Source of the DNA: Microcaldota archaeon
GTDB taxonomy: Archaea > Micrarchaeota > Micrarchaeia > Norongarragalinales > SBBD01
DNA: 64,000 bases
Direction of reading: 5' to 3'
Assembly (NCBI GenBank): GCA_016212475.1
Contig: JACRGC010000011.1
Span: forward strand, 1 to 64,000
Of the stretch, positions 40,158-48,846 are shown piece by piece. The notes below the pieces were generated by a model. It was not told where the DNA came from. It searched no databases and saw only the letters and a program-made list of their open reading frames with translations. Within the stretch, counting starts at the first letter, position 1, and every line of letters begins with the position of its first letter. The translations under genes were made by a program, and so were the position numbers.

Positions 40158-41105
40158 TCATTGGAGTTTTGCGGTCCCAATAACCCTTAGGCCCTTTGCA
40201 TCAAGCCTTGCTAGCAATACAGGAAAATTAGAGTTGACGCTGAAGGGTTTTTCCATTGCAAGCTTTCCATTTGATTGCGAATTTGCCTTTGCTTCTTGCC
40301 CATTCCACCTGCAGGGCGCATTTTGGAAGAAATGAAGGGCATGGATTTGCTCGTCTTGTTTTAGGGGCTCTTTTAGGAATTTGCTAAGTGAAATTTGGAC
40401 GCTTAATTCCTTTCCGGTCTTGATTTGATGATTTTGCGAAGCCAAAAAATCGCCGCGCTCAACATCTTTGCTTGTCAGAAGTTTAATTGCCAGCCCAAAC
40501 CTATCGCCGGCATTGGTTTCCTTCACATCCGCATCATGCATCTGGATGCTCCTAACCTCCAGCTCTTTTCCGGATGGGAAAGTTTGCAATTTATCATGGA
40601 TTTTGATTTTGCCAGAGTGCAAAAAGCCAAGAAGTATGCTTCCCACCCCTTTAACTTCAAAAGAATGGTCAACGGATGCAAAAATTGTTTCGGTGTTTCG
40701 ATTTTGAGGTGCATAGGCAAGTATGTGCTCCTTTGCTTGCTCAAAAGTTGGAAAAATCGGGTAGTTTTCAAGGCTGGTTCCCTTAATAAGTGGCTTTAAG
40801 TCGAAATCTGTTATGATGCAGCCTTCCTTCTTTTGCAATGCATCCAAGATGACTATCAGTTCGCCAAGGGAAGGGGTTAGGGCGTCCGCTTGAAGGATGC
40901 AATAATCGCTAAGGTAGGCAGCATAAACCGCAACTTGCACCTTTTCGGGGTATTTTGTCGGCTCTATAACAGATATGATTTTACCGGAAAATACAGTTTG
41001 ATAAAGAGTGATATCTTCAACCGTGTCCTTTTTCCCGATTGCAGAGGCAATCAAGCCCCTTTTTTCAGGATTTTCCCCGAATACTCCAAAAGTCATGCTG
41101 GTCAT
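40158..41105 (-). CDS. SelB-like protein with degenerate G domain
   Basis: 315 residues. The C-terminal two thirds match EF-Tu/SelB domain 2 and part of domain 3: 'IFASVDHSFEVKGVGSILLGFLHSGKIKIHDKLQTFPSGKELEVRSIQMHDADVKETNAGDRFGLAIKLL'. The N-terminal ~140 residues look like a G domain that has lost its P-loop ('GVFGENPEKRGL' where GHVDHGKT is expected) and the DxxG and NKxD motifs. Fits the archaeal SelBL family of SelB paralogues without selenocysteine. ATG 41105 or 41096. Confidence 0.75.
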   Translation of the reverse strand: MTSMTFGVFGENPEKRGLIASAIGKKDTVEDITLYQTVFSGKIISVIEPTKYPEKVQVAVYAAYLSDYCILQADALTPSLGELIVILDALQKKEGCIITDFDLKPLIKGTSLENYPIFPTFEQAKEHILAYAPQNRNTETIFASVDHSFEVKGVGSILLGFLHSGKIKIHDKLQTFPSGKELEVRSIQMHDADVKETNAGDRFGLAIKLLTSKDVERGDFLASQNHQIKTGKELSVQISLSKFLKEPLKQDEQIHALHFFQNAPCRWNGQEAKANSQSNGKLAMEKPFSVNSNFPVLLARLDAKGLRVIGTAKLQ

Positions 41106-41166
41106 TTGAATCGGCAGATTAATGTTTAATAAAATTATTAAACCAGCGGAGAGTGTAGTTTAGAGT

Positions 41167-42276
41167 ATGCGAATATTTGACTTTTCAGTCAAGAGGATAG
41201 AAAAAGAACTCAAAAGCAAGATCAACGAATACGAAGATACGCTAATGCAATATAGCCCCATACAAAAAAACGAGATCAATAGGAGAATCAGGCAGATTGA
41301 AAATCGTTTTTCATCCCTGACCAAGTTCTTCAACTTCCAAAAATACTCGGCTGCGGATGATTTCTTCTTCAAATACGAAAAACTTCCGCCTTTTGGGAAG
41401 GAATACTGGTTTTTGTATTTTGTCGAGCCAAAAACGAAGCATCAGTTGATTGTTACTTTTGGAAGGTATTCCTCGCATATAAACATCAACAAATTGGAAC
41501 TTTCCGGCTCATCGGAAGAAACCAATGTTTCCGAATGCGCAGCTGTTGCTTGGATGTTTGATAAAAAGCGAAAGATCCTGCTCAATTCAAAGCAAAAAGT
41601 AGAAGTGGCATTTGGCAGCAAGGAAAGCAAAAAAAGAATCGGGTTTGAAGGAAAAGGAAGCAAATTCGAATTTACAGGCAAATACCCAAATTACAATCTT
41701 TCACTTAGCACCAAAATGGGAAACACGAAATTGGAGCTTTTCAAATCAAAAAAAGGAAAGCCATTTGAAATCCAGCACTTATTTGCAGGGAATTTGGGAT
41801 TTGGGCTTGTGAATTTGTATTTTGATTTCAAGGGAACCTTGCTTGGGAAAAAAATGATAGGGAAATGCTATGTGCAAAAAGTAATAGTGACTTCTCCGTT
41901 CATTCCATGGAATTGGGGCAGGTTTTACTTCCAGGACGGGAGCATTTTTGAATTCTTCACGCCCTATGTGCCGTTCCTCCCAACCAAGGTGAAATTTGCA
42001 TCTTTGGTGCATTATTATGATGCCAAAAAGAACAAAACCTACAAGCTAAAAGGGCTTAAAATCGAAAAAGCCGCCGGTTTATCCAGATGGCATATTTACG
42101 GGGATGATTATTCGCTTTATGCCCGGCCGTATTCGGAATTCCTATTCAAATTCGAAGGCCTTGGCTTCTTCAAGTACTACGAATATTTCACGGAGGCGGT
42201 TGATTTTTACGTGAAGGGAAAACAGCTTGAAAACGGAGTTGGGATAATCGAGGATGCTTACGGTTTCCTTGTGTAA
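41167..42276 (+). CDS. Beta-barrel protein, CrtC/lipocalin-like (tentative)
   Basis: 369 residues. A helical N-terminus (~60 residues, coiled-coil-like) is followed by ~300 residues of alternating strands rich in Gly, Phe, Tyr and Trp ('FIPWNWGRFYFQDGSIFEFFTPYVPFL', 'SRWHIYGDDYSLYARPYSEF'). The pattern 'W.WgrF.f.DGs...ff' is like CrtC/AttH-type lipocalin barrels that handle lipids or isoprenoids. No signal peptide. The family call is weak. Confidence 0.55.
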   Translation: MRIFDFSVKRIEKELKSKINEYEDTLMQYSPIQKNEINRRIRQIENRFSSLTKFFNFQKYSAADDFFFKYEKLPPFGKEYWFLYFVEPKTKHQLIVTFGRYSSHININKLELSGSSEETNVSECAAVAWMFDKKRKILLNSKQKVEVAFGSKESKKRIGFEGKGSKFEFTGKYPNYNLSLSTKMGNTKLELFKSKKGKPFEIQHLFAGNLGFGLVNLYFDFKGTLLGKKMIGKCYVQKVIVTSPFIPWNWGRFYFQDGSIFEFFTPYVPFLPTKVKFASLVHYYDAKKNKTYKLKGLKIEKAAGLSRWHIYGDDYSLYARPYSEFLFKFEGLGFFKYYEYFTEAVDFYVKGKQLENGVGIIEDAYGFLV

Positions 42277-42446
42277 AAAAACGGCGAAATTACTAATTTA
42301 AAATTAAAATTGAAGGCCCAATACAAGCTTTCCCTTTCCAAAAGTAGATTGCACATGTTCTTCCCAGCGTGCAGTTTTTGCCAAACAGCGTCCCTTTTCA
42401 AAAGATCCGTTTCCGTGATGCGGATTGGATCAAATTTGAATATACA
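42258..42446 (-). pseudogene. Possible remnant of a nucleotidyltransferase-type gene
   Basis: An open frame on the minus strand without start codon reads 'DPIRITETDLLKRDAVWQKL' and 'HAGKNM' (about 42431-42355), protein-like text similar in feel to C-terminal ends of archaeal MNT-type nucleotidyltransferases. It then runs into AT-rich sequence and overlaps the 41167 gene end. The surrounding 42277-42656 gap (~380 nt) contains nothing else recognisable. Confidence 0.25.
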
Positions 42447-42656
42447 TCACAAATCCATAGCGAAAAGATAAGTGTGTAATTCAGTAGCTACCTTAGTCCT
42501 CATTGCATGCGCTCAGTCTGGGACAGTCTCATCACGCAAATATTCTGAAAGTTGAGATTTAAAAGCGCTTTGAAGTGCAGGCAAATATTAGCATCAAACT
42601 GGTTTTGCAGTGCTTGTTTCCCAAACATTTATTATCAAGAATGCCCTTTTTTGCAT

Positions 42657-43043
42657 ATGGGATTCAAGGAGCTTTTGAAACCGTCAAAAGAGCACATATT
42701 TTTTTTTCTGCTATTTGCCTTGGCAGCCAATTTCCCATATTTTGGCTCGTACCACACGGATACGCTTGGAATCTCATGCAAAACCAACAATACAGCTGAT
42801 TGCCAAACATCCGGCGAAAGAACCATCCGGCTAAACCCGCTTTTCTGGTTTCCATATACAATTGTTGGAAACAGCGATGTGCTGACAAAAAACCCGCTTG
42901 GAATTGAGGAAGAAATTTCAATTCCAATACTGAAAATAAACGCTTTTTCGATTCAGTTCTTCCTAGCTTTGCTATATTGGTACTTGGCATCCGGGCTTAT
43001 GATTTATGGGATTTCAAGAAAGGAGGATTCGGATTCTAAATAA
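42657..43043 (+). CDS. Membrane protein with exposed Cys pair
   Basis: 128 residues from ATG 42657, which sits ~26 nt after the TATA-like ATTTATTA (42627-42634), so it is probably leaderless. One helix near residues 12-30, an extracytoplasmic segment with two Cys ('GISCKTNNTADCQTSG'), and a second helix near 98-118 ending in a charged tail. Unknown function. Confidence 0.68.
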   Translation: MGFKELLKPSKEHIFFFLLFALAANFPYFGSYHTDTLGISCKTNNTADCQTSGERTIRLNPLFWFPYTIVGNSDVLTKNPLGIEEEISIPILKINAFSIQFFLALLYWYLASGLMIYGISRKEDSDSK

Positions 43044-43096
43044 TTTACTTTCCGTCAATAGCCGCATATTGTTTTCGTTCTACCGTAGCAATATGC

Positions 43097-43104
43097 TTAT
43101 AAAG
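43097..43104 (+). promoter_or_regulatory. TATA box, leaderless promoter
   Basis: TTATAAAG is centred 25 nt before ATG 43125, the standard archaeal spacing for a leaderless mRNA. Confidence 0.6.
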
Positions 43105-43124
43105 TTACTAAGTGGAATTGATCT

Positions 43125-43520
43125 ATGAGCCCAAAATCCATGGCGCAACTGGTGGCCAAGTTCAAAAGAACCCCGTATTTGGAAGCAATCAACCATGTGC
43201 TTTTGATGAATTCATTCATATCAAAAAGGCCGCAAATGGATTTTTCAGAATTTTCAAGCAGATACGCAGCCTACACGGATGAGGCAATTGCAAACATGGA
43301 ACTCATCTATTCTGTTGATTCAAAAGAAGACCTTAAAATTGCAATTTCAAACGTTAAACAATTCCTAAACCAAAAAGTTGGCCCTATAGCGTATTCGAAC
43401 CCTGAAGTTTTTGGATCCGGAAACGGATTTTCAAATTTCGTTTTGCAAAACAGGCAAGGATTCGAGGATTGGGCGGATGTTTTGGCGGATTTGGAGTATG
43501 AGATTTCAAAATTGGATTAG
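43125..43520 (+). CDS. Hypothetical protein
   Basis: 131 residues, soluble, helical, no Cys; start ATG 43125 fits the promoter. 51 nt upstream of the next co-directional gene. Not recognised. Confidence 0.65.
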   Translation: MSPKSMAQLVAKFKRTPYLEAINHVLLMNSFISKRPQMDFSEFSSRYAAYTDEAIANMELIYSVDSKEDLKIAISNVKQFLNQKVGPIAYSNPEVFGSGNGFSNFVLQNRQGFEDWADVLADLEYEISKLD

Positions 43521-43571
43521 TTTTGGGATTTTGCGCTGAATTTAGCATATAAAATTTGATGGTGAAGAATA

Positions 43572-44090
43572 ATGGCAGATGAATTGATTGAAACTGAAAT
43601 TCAAGCGCCAATGGAGGCAAAAAAATCATTGGAGCCGGCATCAAGAGGAATCCCATCAAAAGAAAGCCTTTGGTTCCACTACAACAAGCTTCCAATGTCC
43701 TTGCAAGGCAGATGGGAAACGGATGACATTCTCAAATTGGTGTTTCCTCCGCAATTCAAAAAAGCGCAGTTCCATATCGCAGGCAAATTGCTAACCTTTT
43801 TATCATTGGAAGAAGAGGCAACTGGCGATCAGGTGTCGGAGTGGGCATCCAAAAACCAAATCCCGCTTTCAACCCTTAGAAATCTCGTAGTTCCAAGAAT
43901 GATTGCAACTGGCTTTCTTAGTAGGGAGAGGAAAAATCCAACCGGACAGACGGATAAGGATAAACGGCATGAAATGGTGCTTAAGATCTCAAGCAAATTT
44001 GGGGAAGCCCTAAAGCATATTGGAGGGGAATGGTCATCCATTGTTGAAACTTGGAAAGTCAAGCGAAAGCAAAACGAGCCAAAAATGTAA
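43572..44090 (+). CDS. Winged-helix-like hypothetical protein
   Basis: 172 residues. The segment ~70-125 ('KLLTFLSLEEEATGDQVSEWASKNQIPLSTLRNLVVPRMIATGFLSRER') has the periodicity of a winged helix, with a following basic wing ('KNPTGQTDKDKRHEMVLKISSKF'). A DNA-binding role is plausible. The first ~40 residues are probably disordered. Confidence 0.55.
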   Translation: MADELIETEIQAPMEAKKSLEPASRGIPSKESLWFHYNKLPMSLQGRWETDDILKLVFPPQFKKAQFHIAGKLLTFLSLEEEATGDQVSEWASKNQIPLSTLRNLVVPRMIATGFLSRERKNPTGQTDKDKRHEMVLKISSKFGEALKHIGGEWSSIVETWKVKRKQNEPKM

Positions 44091-44111
44091 AACGGATAAT
44101 TCCTGATTAAT

Positions 44112-44888
44112 ATGGATCCGTTTTTGCTAAAACTGATATTTTCCTTCTTTGTTGGAGGGGCGTACGTTGCGCTCATAATCAGAATTTCTGAAAAGGTCGA
44201 GCCAAAGCTGGCTGGGATCATAACCGGATTTCCAGGCACTAATGTTTTGAGCTTGCTATTTCTGGCATGGACAAATGATGCCAATTTTGCTCTCGCTGCC
44301 ATGCCAATTGGGCCGATTGGGATTTCTGTAAATTCGATTTATCTTGCAATTTTGCTTGGTTTGATTAAATTTGGCAAATTCAAGGCGCTCATAGTTTCGC
44401 TTGCAATTTGGTTTGCGCTTATTTTGCCATTTGTTTATATCAATTTCAACGATTTTTATTTAGCAATTTTCATCTCGATTTTCATATTCGCAATTGGATT
44501 GCATTTGCTATCAAAATTCCCAATTAAAACCATTAAGGCGCAAAAACTTCCAAAAAGAGAGCTATTTTTGCGCTGCATACTTGCAGGTTCACTGATTGCA
44601 GTTTCCGTTTTGGCTGGTAAATTCCTAGGGCCATTGTGGGGTGGTTTGTTTGCAACTTTCCCTGCGCAATTCTCATCATCAGTTCTTCTGTTAACAAGAA
44701 CCCACGGAAGGGACGCAGCCGCCTCAGTTGCCAAAAACATCCCATACGGAAGTTTTTCACTTATAGCATTTCTGATTGCGTTCAACACGTTACTACCACA
44801 AATTGGACTAATTAGTGCAACTGCAATTTCCTATGGGGTTGCGGCAATTGCTGCGGTTGGGATTTATTTCGCATTGATCAAAAAATAA
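44112..44888 (+). CDS. Multi-pass membrane protein
   Basis: 258 residues and about eight helices arranged as two similar halves. 'GGAYVALIIRISEKVEPKLAGIITGFPGTNVLSLLFLAW' in the first half is echoed by 'GPLWGGLFATFPAQFSSSVLLLTRTHG' in the second, an internal-repeat layout common in small transporters. Start ATG 44112. No substrate can be named. Confidence 0.68.
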   Translation: MDPFLLKLIFSFFVGGAYVALIIRISEKVEPKLAGIITGFPGTNVLSLLFLAWTNDANFALAAMPIGPIGISVNSIYLAILLGLIKFGKFKALIVSLAIWFALILPFVYINFNDFYLAIFISIFIFAIGLHLLSKFPIKTIKAQKLPKRELFLRCILAGSLIAVSVLAGKFLGPLWGGLFATFPAQFSSSVLLLTRTHGRDAAASVAKNIPYGSFSLIAFLIAFNTLLPQIGLISATAISYGVAAIAAVGIYFALIKK

Positions 44889-44901
44889 CATTTCGATTAG
44901 T

Positions 44902-45192
44902 TTACCGCCTATAAGCATCATCATGGTGCATCAGCCGGTCGAAAAAGATGATCTTTTCCGATTTTAAAACCCTAAAGAATAAGACGAAGCTTTTTCCAAC
45001 GTGCACCCGTTTGTAATCTGAAAGCCCGTGTTTTAGGTTTTTGTAATGTTCAACAGTGGTTTCATCAGAGGATGCAACCTGATCCATTTTCCTGAAAATT
45101 TCAAGCCAAAGCTGCTTATCCTTCCTTGCAAGTGCCTGCAATGTGATTTTCATTCCTTCAGAATATGCCTTGCTAAAGCTCACTTGGTTCAA
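44902..45192 (-). CDS. RelE-type toxin
   Basis: 96 residues: 'LWLEIFRKMDQVASS', 'HYKNLKHGLSDYKRVHVGKSFVLFFRVLKSEKIIFFDRLMHHDDAYRR' has the archaeal RelE pattern 'YK.L...LS..KRVHV..SFVL.F.V......F....HHD..Y'. Its start lies 20 nt inside the antitoxin gene. Confidence 0.88.
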   Translation of the reverse strand: MNQVSFSKAYSEGMKITLQALARKDKQLWLEIFRKMDQVASSDETTVEHYKNLKHGLSDYKRVHVGKSFVLFFRVLKSEKIIFFDRLMHHDDAYRR

Positions 45193-45445
45193 CCCCGCAA
45201 AGTTTTGCCAGTTCGGAATCAGACATTGGTTTTAGCCCGTACTTTTTGATGTGATTTTCAGTTGAACGAATAATTTCCTGCACTAGTTCTTCCCGGATTT
45301 CCGGTTCAATAAATTCATCCCCATACATTTCCGCAAACTTGTCAAGCGCCTGGTCCTTGTTCCTTAGGCCGTATTTTTCCTTGATTACCCCAAGCACCCT
45401 TGCGGTATACGGTTTCACATGCACGTTCATATTCACATTGCCCAT
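45173..45445 (-). CDS. DUF2683-type antitoxin
   Basis: 90 residues: 'NVHVKPYTARVLGVIKEKYGLRNKDQALDKFAEMYGDEFIEPEIRE' is the DUF2683 pattern, a ribbon-helix-helix-like antitoxin found with archaeal RelE. ATG 45445 follows GGTGGAGG closely; ATG 45430 is possible. Minus-strand CTTATTTAAAC (45479-45489) is the promoter. Confidence 0.8.
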   Translation of the reverse strand: MGNVNMNVHVKPYTARVLGVIKEKYGLRNKDQALDKFAEMYGDEFIEPEIREELVQEIIRSTENHIKKYGLKPMSDSELAKLCGVEPSEL

Positions 45446-45581
45446 ACGCCTCCACCTAAGTTAAAGTAAGCTGGAATAAGTTTAAATAAGTTTTGATTAG
45501 GATTAGGGTTGGTTGCCTTCTTAGGAAATTTGCAAATCCGACAAGATATGCGATTAAATATCACTTTGGGTTAACCATTCC

Positions 45582-46793
45582 ATGAGCATCCTAATCCTTT
45601 TGGTTGCGGCCCTATCTTTGGCGTACATCTTCTCCGAACTTTGCAAGCACATAAACGTCCCAAGGGTTGTTGGGCAGATATTTGCTGGGATTGTGATTGG
45701 AATTTTTTCAAAAGATCTTCTAATTCCATCCACGCTGGAAACATTTTCCCTGCTTTCGGATGTTGGCATTGTTTTGCTTTTTTTCTTTACCGGTTTTGAA
45801 GTCAATTTGAAGGAATTCCAAAAGCATTTCAAGAATACGGTTACAATTTCCGCATTCAACACGGCAATACCGTTTTTAGCCGGGTTTTTACTCACTCTTT
45901 GGCTCGGATATGGGTTAACCGTAGCTATTTTGGTTGGGATTTGCCTGGCAGTTAGCTCGACATCAATTTCACTTGATTTCCTCGAGGAATTTGGCTTATT
46001 GAAATCAAAAATTGGAAATCTCATAATTACAACTGGAGCAGTTGATGATTTGCTTGAGCTTATTTTTACAACAATAATTCTAGCTTTCCTTCAAATTTCA
46101 ATTGGCAACGGAACTGTTACCAGCTTATTTATCGGAATGCTTGCATTCATTGGAATTGCTACACTTGCGCGTTTCCTAATCATTCCATTTGCCCTAAATG
46201 TGGTGCAAAAGGAGCATTCGGCATCCGGGCTATTCATGATCGCGCTGATTTTGACAATGGCAATGGCGTCCATTTCAGATTATTTAGGGCTAGGCTCGTT
46301 AATTGGAGCGCTTATTGCCGGAGTTTTGATTAGGCACTCTATCATGCAGGAAAAAACAAGAAGGCCTTGGGAAACGCATGAAATCTCACAGACAATCCAT
46401 ACGGTTTCATTTGGGTTTTTAGTCCCGATATTCTTTGTTTGGGTTGGAATAAACACGGATATTACAGCTGTGTTTTCGAATCCGTTTTTGGTATTTGCGC
46501 TTTCGGCAATTGCAATTGGAGGAACGGTAATTGGAACAGCCCTTGCGGTCCTTGTCAACAAAGGCAATTGGGAGGAAGGGATTTTAGTTGGATGGGGAGT
46601 TACTGCAAAGGGGGATGTTGAACTTGTAATTGCCACATTAGCCCTGAAAAATGGCCTTATAGCCAAGGATATTTACACCGCACTGATTTTGATGGCATTC
46701 ATTACAACCCTTGTTGCGCCGATTGTTTTTAGGCGGATGATAATGGATAAGATGGTTAGGAAAAACCTAAAGGCGGGTTTGAAAGTTAGTTAA
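45582..46793 (+). CDS. Cation/proton antiporter, CPA2/KefB type
   Basis: 403 residues, 12-13 helices: 'INVPRVVGQIFAGIVIGIF', 'LSDVGIVLLFFFTGFEVNL' and 'ICLAVSSTSISLDFLEEFGLLKSKIGNLIITTGAVDDLLELIF' are CPA2 landmarks, the last with the D-D ion site. No RCK/TrkA domain follows, so it is a membrane-only exchanger. The second antiporter of the window. Confidence 0.9.
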   Translation: MSILILLVAALSLAYIFSELCKHINVPRVVGQIFAGIVIGIFSKDLLIPSTLETFSLLSDVGIVLLFFFTGFEVNLKEFQKHFKNTVTISAFNTAIPFLAGFLLTLWLGYGLTVAILVGICLAVSSTSISLDFLEEFGLLKSKIGNLIITTGAVDDLLELIFTTIILAFLQISIGNGTVTSLFIGMLAFIGIATLARFLIIPFALNVVQKEHSASGLFMIALILTMAMASISDYLGLGSLIGALIAGVLIRHSIMQEKTRRPWETHEISQTIHTVSFGFLVPIFFVWVGINTDITAVFSNPFLVFALSAIAIGGTVIGTALAVLVNKGNWEEGILVGWGVTAKGDVELVIATLALKNGLIAKDIYTALILMAFITTLVAPIVFRRMIMDKMVRKNLKAGLKVS

Positions 46794-46850
46794 AACTACA
46801 TGGCAACAATTGTCAAAATCAACTAATTATTGATTAAAAATCTACAAAAG

Positions 46851-46859
46851 AAATATAAG
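46851..46859 (+). promoter_or_regulatory. TATA box, leaderless promoter
   Basis: AAATATAAG is centred ~27 nt before ATG 46882, which supports the 29-residue gene as a real leaderless ORF. Confidence 0.6.
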
Positions 46860-46881
46860 TGATCCCGAATTAACGGTATTC

Positions 46882-46971
46882 ATGGAAATACTCCAAAAAA
46901 TACTTTACTGGTCGATATTGCTTGTTGCAGTATTGTTGCTCGCATACATTTTTACGAGGGCAGTAAAATGA
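46882..46971 (+). CDS. 29-residue single-pass membrane peptide
   Basis: The ORF encodes one hydrophobic helix ('WSILLVAVLLLAYIFT') between charged ends ('MEILQKILY' and 'RAVK'). The stop TGA overlaps the start of the next gene as ATGA (46968-46971), so the two are coupled. Promoter spacing is right for leaderless translation. Probably a small partner of the downstream membrane/coiled-coil protein. Confidence 0.65.
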   Translation: MEILQKILYWSILLVAVLLLAYIFTRAVK

Positions 46972-47303
46972 GCAAAAAGATGGGCATTGTCAGTTTTGAA
47001 TTGGCAGATACGATTCTAACAATAGCTTCCATTATCAGCTTCCTTGCAGTCGCATACATGCTGATTTTGAAACTTACCGGCCATTCGCCAACAGAAATTG
47101 AGGTTTTGATTGGAATTACGGTTTCAATTGCATTGAACATGGCAAGGATTGAGGGAAAACTTGGGGAACTAAAAGAATCCAAAAGAAATGCCCAAAGCAG
47201 CATAAGGATGGTAATTAGCAGGCTCGATAGGATTGAATCCAGGCTCCAAAAACTCGACGGAATAGAATATAGGTTGCAAAAAATTGAAGCAGGAATAAAC
47301 TAA
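46968..47303 (+). CDS. Membrane-anchored coiled-coil protein
   Basis: 111 residues: two helices in the first 60 residues, the first long and hydrophobic ('ILTIASIISFLAVAYMLILKLTG'), then a coiled coil with a heptad-like repeat ('ISRLDRIESRLQKLDGIEYRLQKIEAGI'). It is coupled to the 29-residue peptide. It resembles small archaeal membrane scaffold proteins; function unknown. Confidence 0.65.
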   Translation: MSKKMGIVSFELADTILTIASIISFLAVAYMLILKLTGHSPTEIEVLIGITVSIALNMARIEGKLGELKESKRNAQSSIRMVISRLDRIESRLQKLDGIEYRLQKIEAGIN

Positions 47304-47370
47304 ATATCAGCCGCATAGCCAATTCCTGATACCTTTAAAACCGTTCCAAGCCTAATTTTTGGGAGTTGCA

Positions 47371-48840
47371 ATGAACGAATCGGAACTAATAGTGCTAAAA
47401 GTGCTTGAAAAGCATGCGGAAGGAATTGATTCCAAGGAATTGGCCAAAGCTTGCAAAATTGATTATAATTCAGCAATGAGCATTTTGGGCAAACTATCCG
47501 AAGAAAACCTAATTGATCTAAAAAAATCCGAAAAAGCATTTGCAGTTTTGACCCCAGAAGGGGCAGCTTACGCTGAAAATGGGCTTCCTGAAAAAAAGCT
47601 TGCGGATGCTTTGAAAAAAGGATCGATTGAAATTTCCGAAATTGCAAAAAAAGCCAATATCTCGCCGGTCGAATCACAAATCGCGCTCCAGTGGGCAAGG
47701 AAAAATAATTGGATCAAATTCTCAAAGGATGGCACAAAAACAATAATTGAAATAGCCGGCAGCATCCATGAAACTTTCGAGGAAAAACTTCTTCAAAAAA
47801 TCCATCACGAAAAAAGGGCAGAATTTGAAAATACAACTCCATTTCAAAATTTGAAAAACCGAAACCTAATTGAAATTTCAATTGAAAAAGAAGCGATTGC
47901 AAAAATCACTCCGGAGGGCAAAAAAGCAATTCAAAAGCCCCTTGAGCAGACAATTTCCCAGCTAACTCCGCAAATGCTAAAGGATGGTAAATGGAAAGAT
48001 GTGGGATTTAGGGAGTACGATTTGAAGGGATTGCTCAAAATGCCGCAGGCAAACCTTGGAAAAAGGCAATTCTATTTGCAGTTTGTTCGCGAACTCAAGG
48101 AAAAATTAGTCGGGCTGGGGTTCAAGGAAGCAAATGGACCGTTAACCGAATTGGAATTTTGGAACATGGACGCGCTTTTCATGCCGCAGGATCATCCGGC
48201 AAGGGACATTCACGATGTTTTCAGGCTGGATTTGCCGCAAGGTTCAATTGGGGATGCAAAACTTAGCGCAAATGTAGGAAAAGCGCACGAAAAAGGAGTG
48301 GATGTCTCTAAGGGATGGGGAACAAAATGGAACGAGCGCATGGCAAGAAGAATTGTCTTAAGATCCCAAACCACAACGGTTTCTGCAAGAACCCTAGCTG
48401 CAGGAGTAAAACCGCCGCTCAAGATGTTTTGCATTGGAAAGGTTTTCCGGCCAGATGACATAGATTGGAAGCATTTTTTAGAGTTCAATCAATGCGATGG
48501 CATTGTTGTTGATGAGAACATGAGCTTTAGGGAGCTTTTGGGATATTTGAAAACATTTGCAGTTGATATTTTCGGAGCCAAGGAATCCGATGTGAAATTT
48601 GCGCCATCTTATTTCCCATTCACGGAGCCTTCGGTTGAACTCATGGTCAAAATCAACGGGAAATGGACTGAAGCTGGGGGAGCTGGGATTTTCAGGCCAG
48701 AAATGACCCGCCCGCTTGGCGTGGATGTTCCCGTGCTTGCGTGGGGGCTTGGGCTGGATAGGCTTGCAATGATTAATTTGAACTTAAAGGATATCCGCGA
48801 TTTGCATTCGCAGGATTTGCAATTTTTGAGAAATAAGTGA
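47371..48840 (+). CDS. pheS: Phenylalanyl-tRNA synthetase alpha subunit
   Basis: 489 residues from ATG 47371, preceded by GGGAG; the frame to TTG 47359 is less likely. The N-terminal winged-helix region (~1-190) is of archaeal type. The catalytic core has class II motifs: 'FKEANGPLTELEFWNMDALFMPQDHPARDIHDVF' (motif 1/2 region), 'KMFCIGKVFRPDDIDWKHFLEFNQCDGIVVD' and motif 3 'GLGLDRLAMI'. Start of the pheS-pheT operon. Confidence 0.97.
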   Translation: MNESELIVLKVLEKHAEGIDSKELAKACKIDYNSAMSILGKLSEENLIDLKKSEKAFAVLTPEGAAYAENGLPEKKLADALKKGSIEISEIAKKANISPVESQIALQWARKNNWIKFSKDGTKTIIEIAGSIHETFEEKLLQKIHHEKRAEFENTTPFQNLKNRNLIEISIEKEAIAKITPEGKKAIQKPLEQTISQLTPQMLKDGKWKDVGFREYDLKGLLKMPQANLGKRQFYLQFVRELKEKLVGLGFKEANGPLTELEFWNMDALFMPQDHPARDIHDVFRLDLPQGSIGDAKLSANVGKAHEKGVDVSKGWGTKWNERMARRIVLRSQTTTVSARTLAAGVKPPLKMFCIGKVFRPDDIDWKHFLEFNQCDGIVVDENMSFRELLGYLKTFAVDIFGAKESDVKFAPSYFPFTEPSVELMVKINGKWTEAGGAGIFRPEMTRPLGVDVPVLAWGLGLDRLAMINLNLKDIRDLHSQDLQFLRNK

Positions 48841-48846
48841 AAAATT

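Noticed and set aside
42277..42656. Structured RNA or small ORF (for example 42356-42472, 38 codons)
   Set aside because: No stable fold or conserved RNA motif is evident, and the short plus-strand ORF has no ribosome-binding site or promoter at the right distance.
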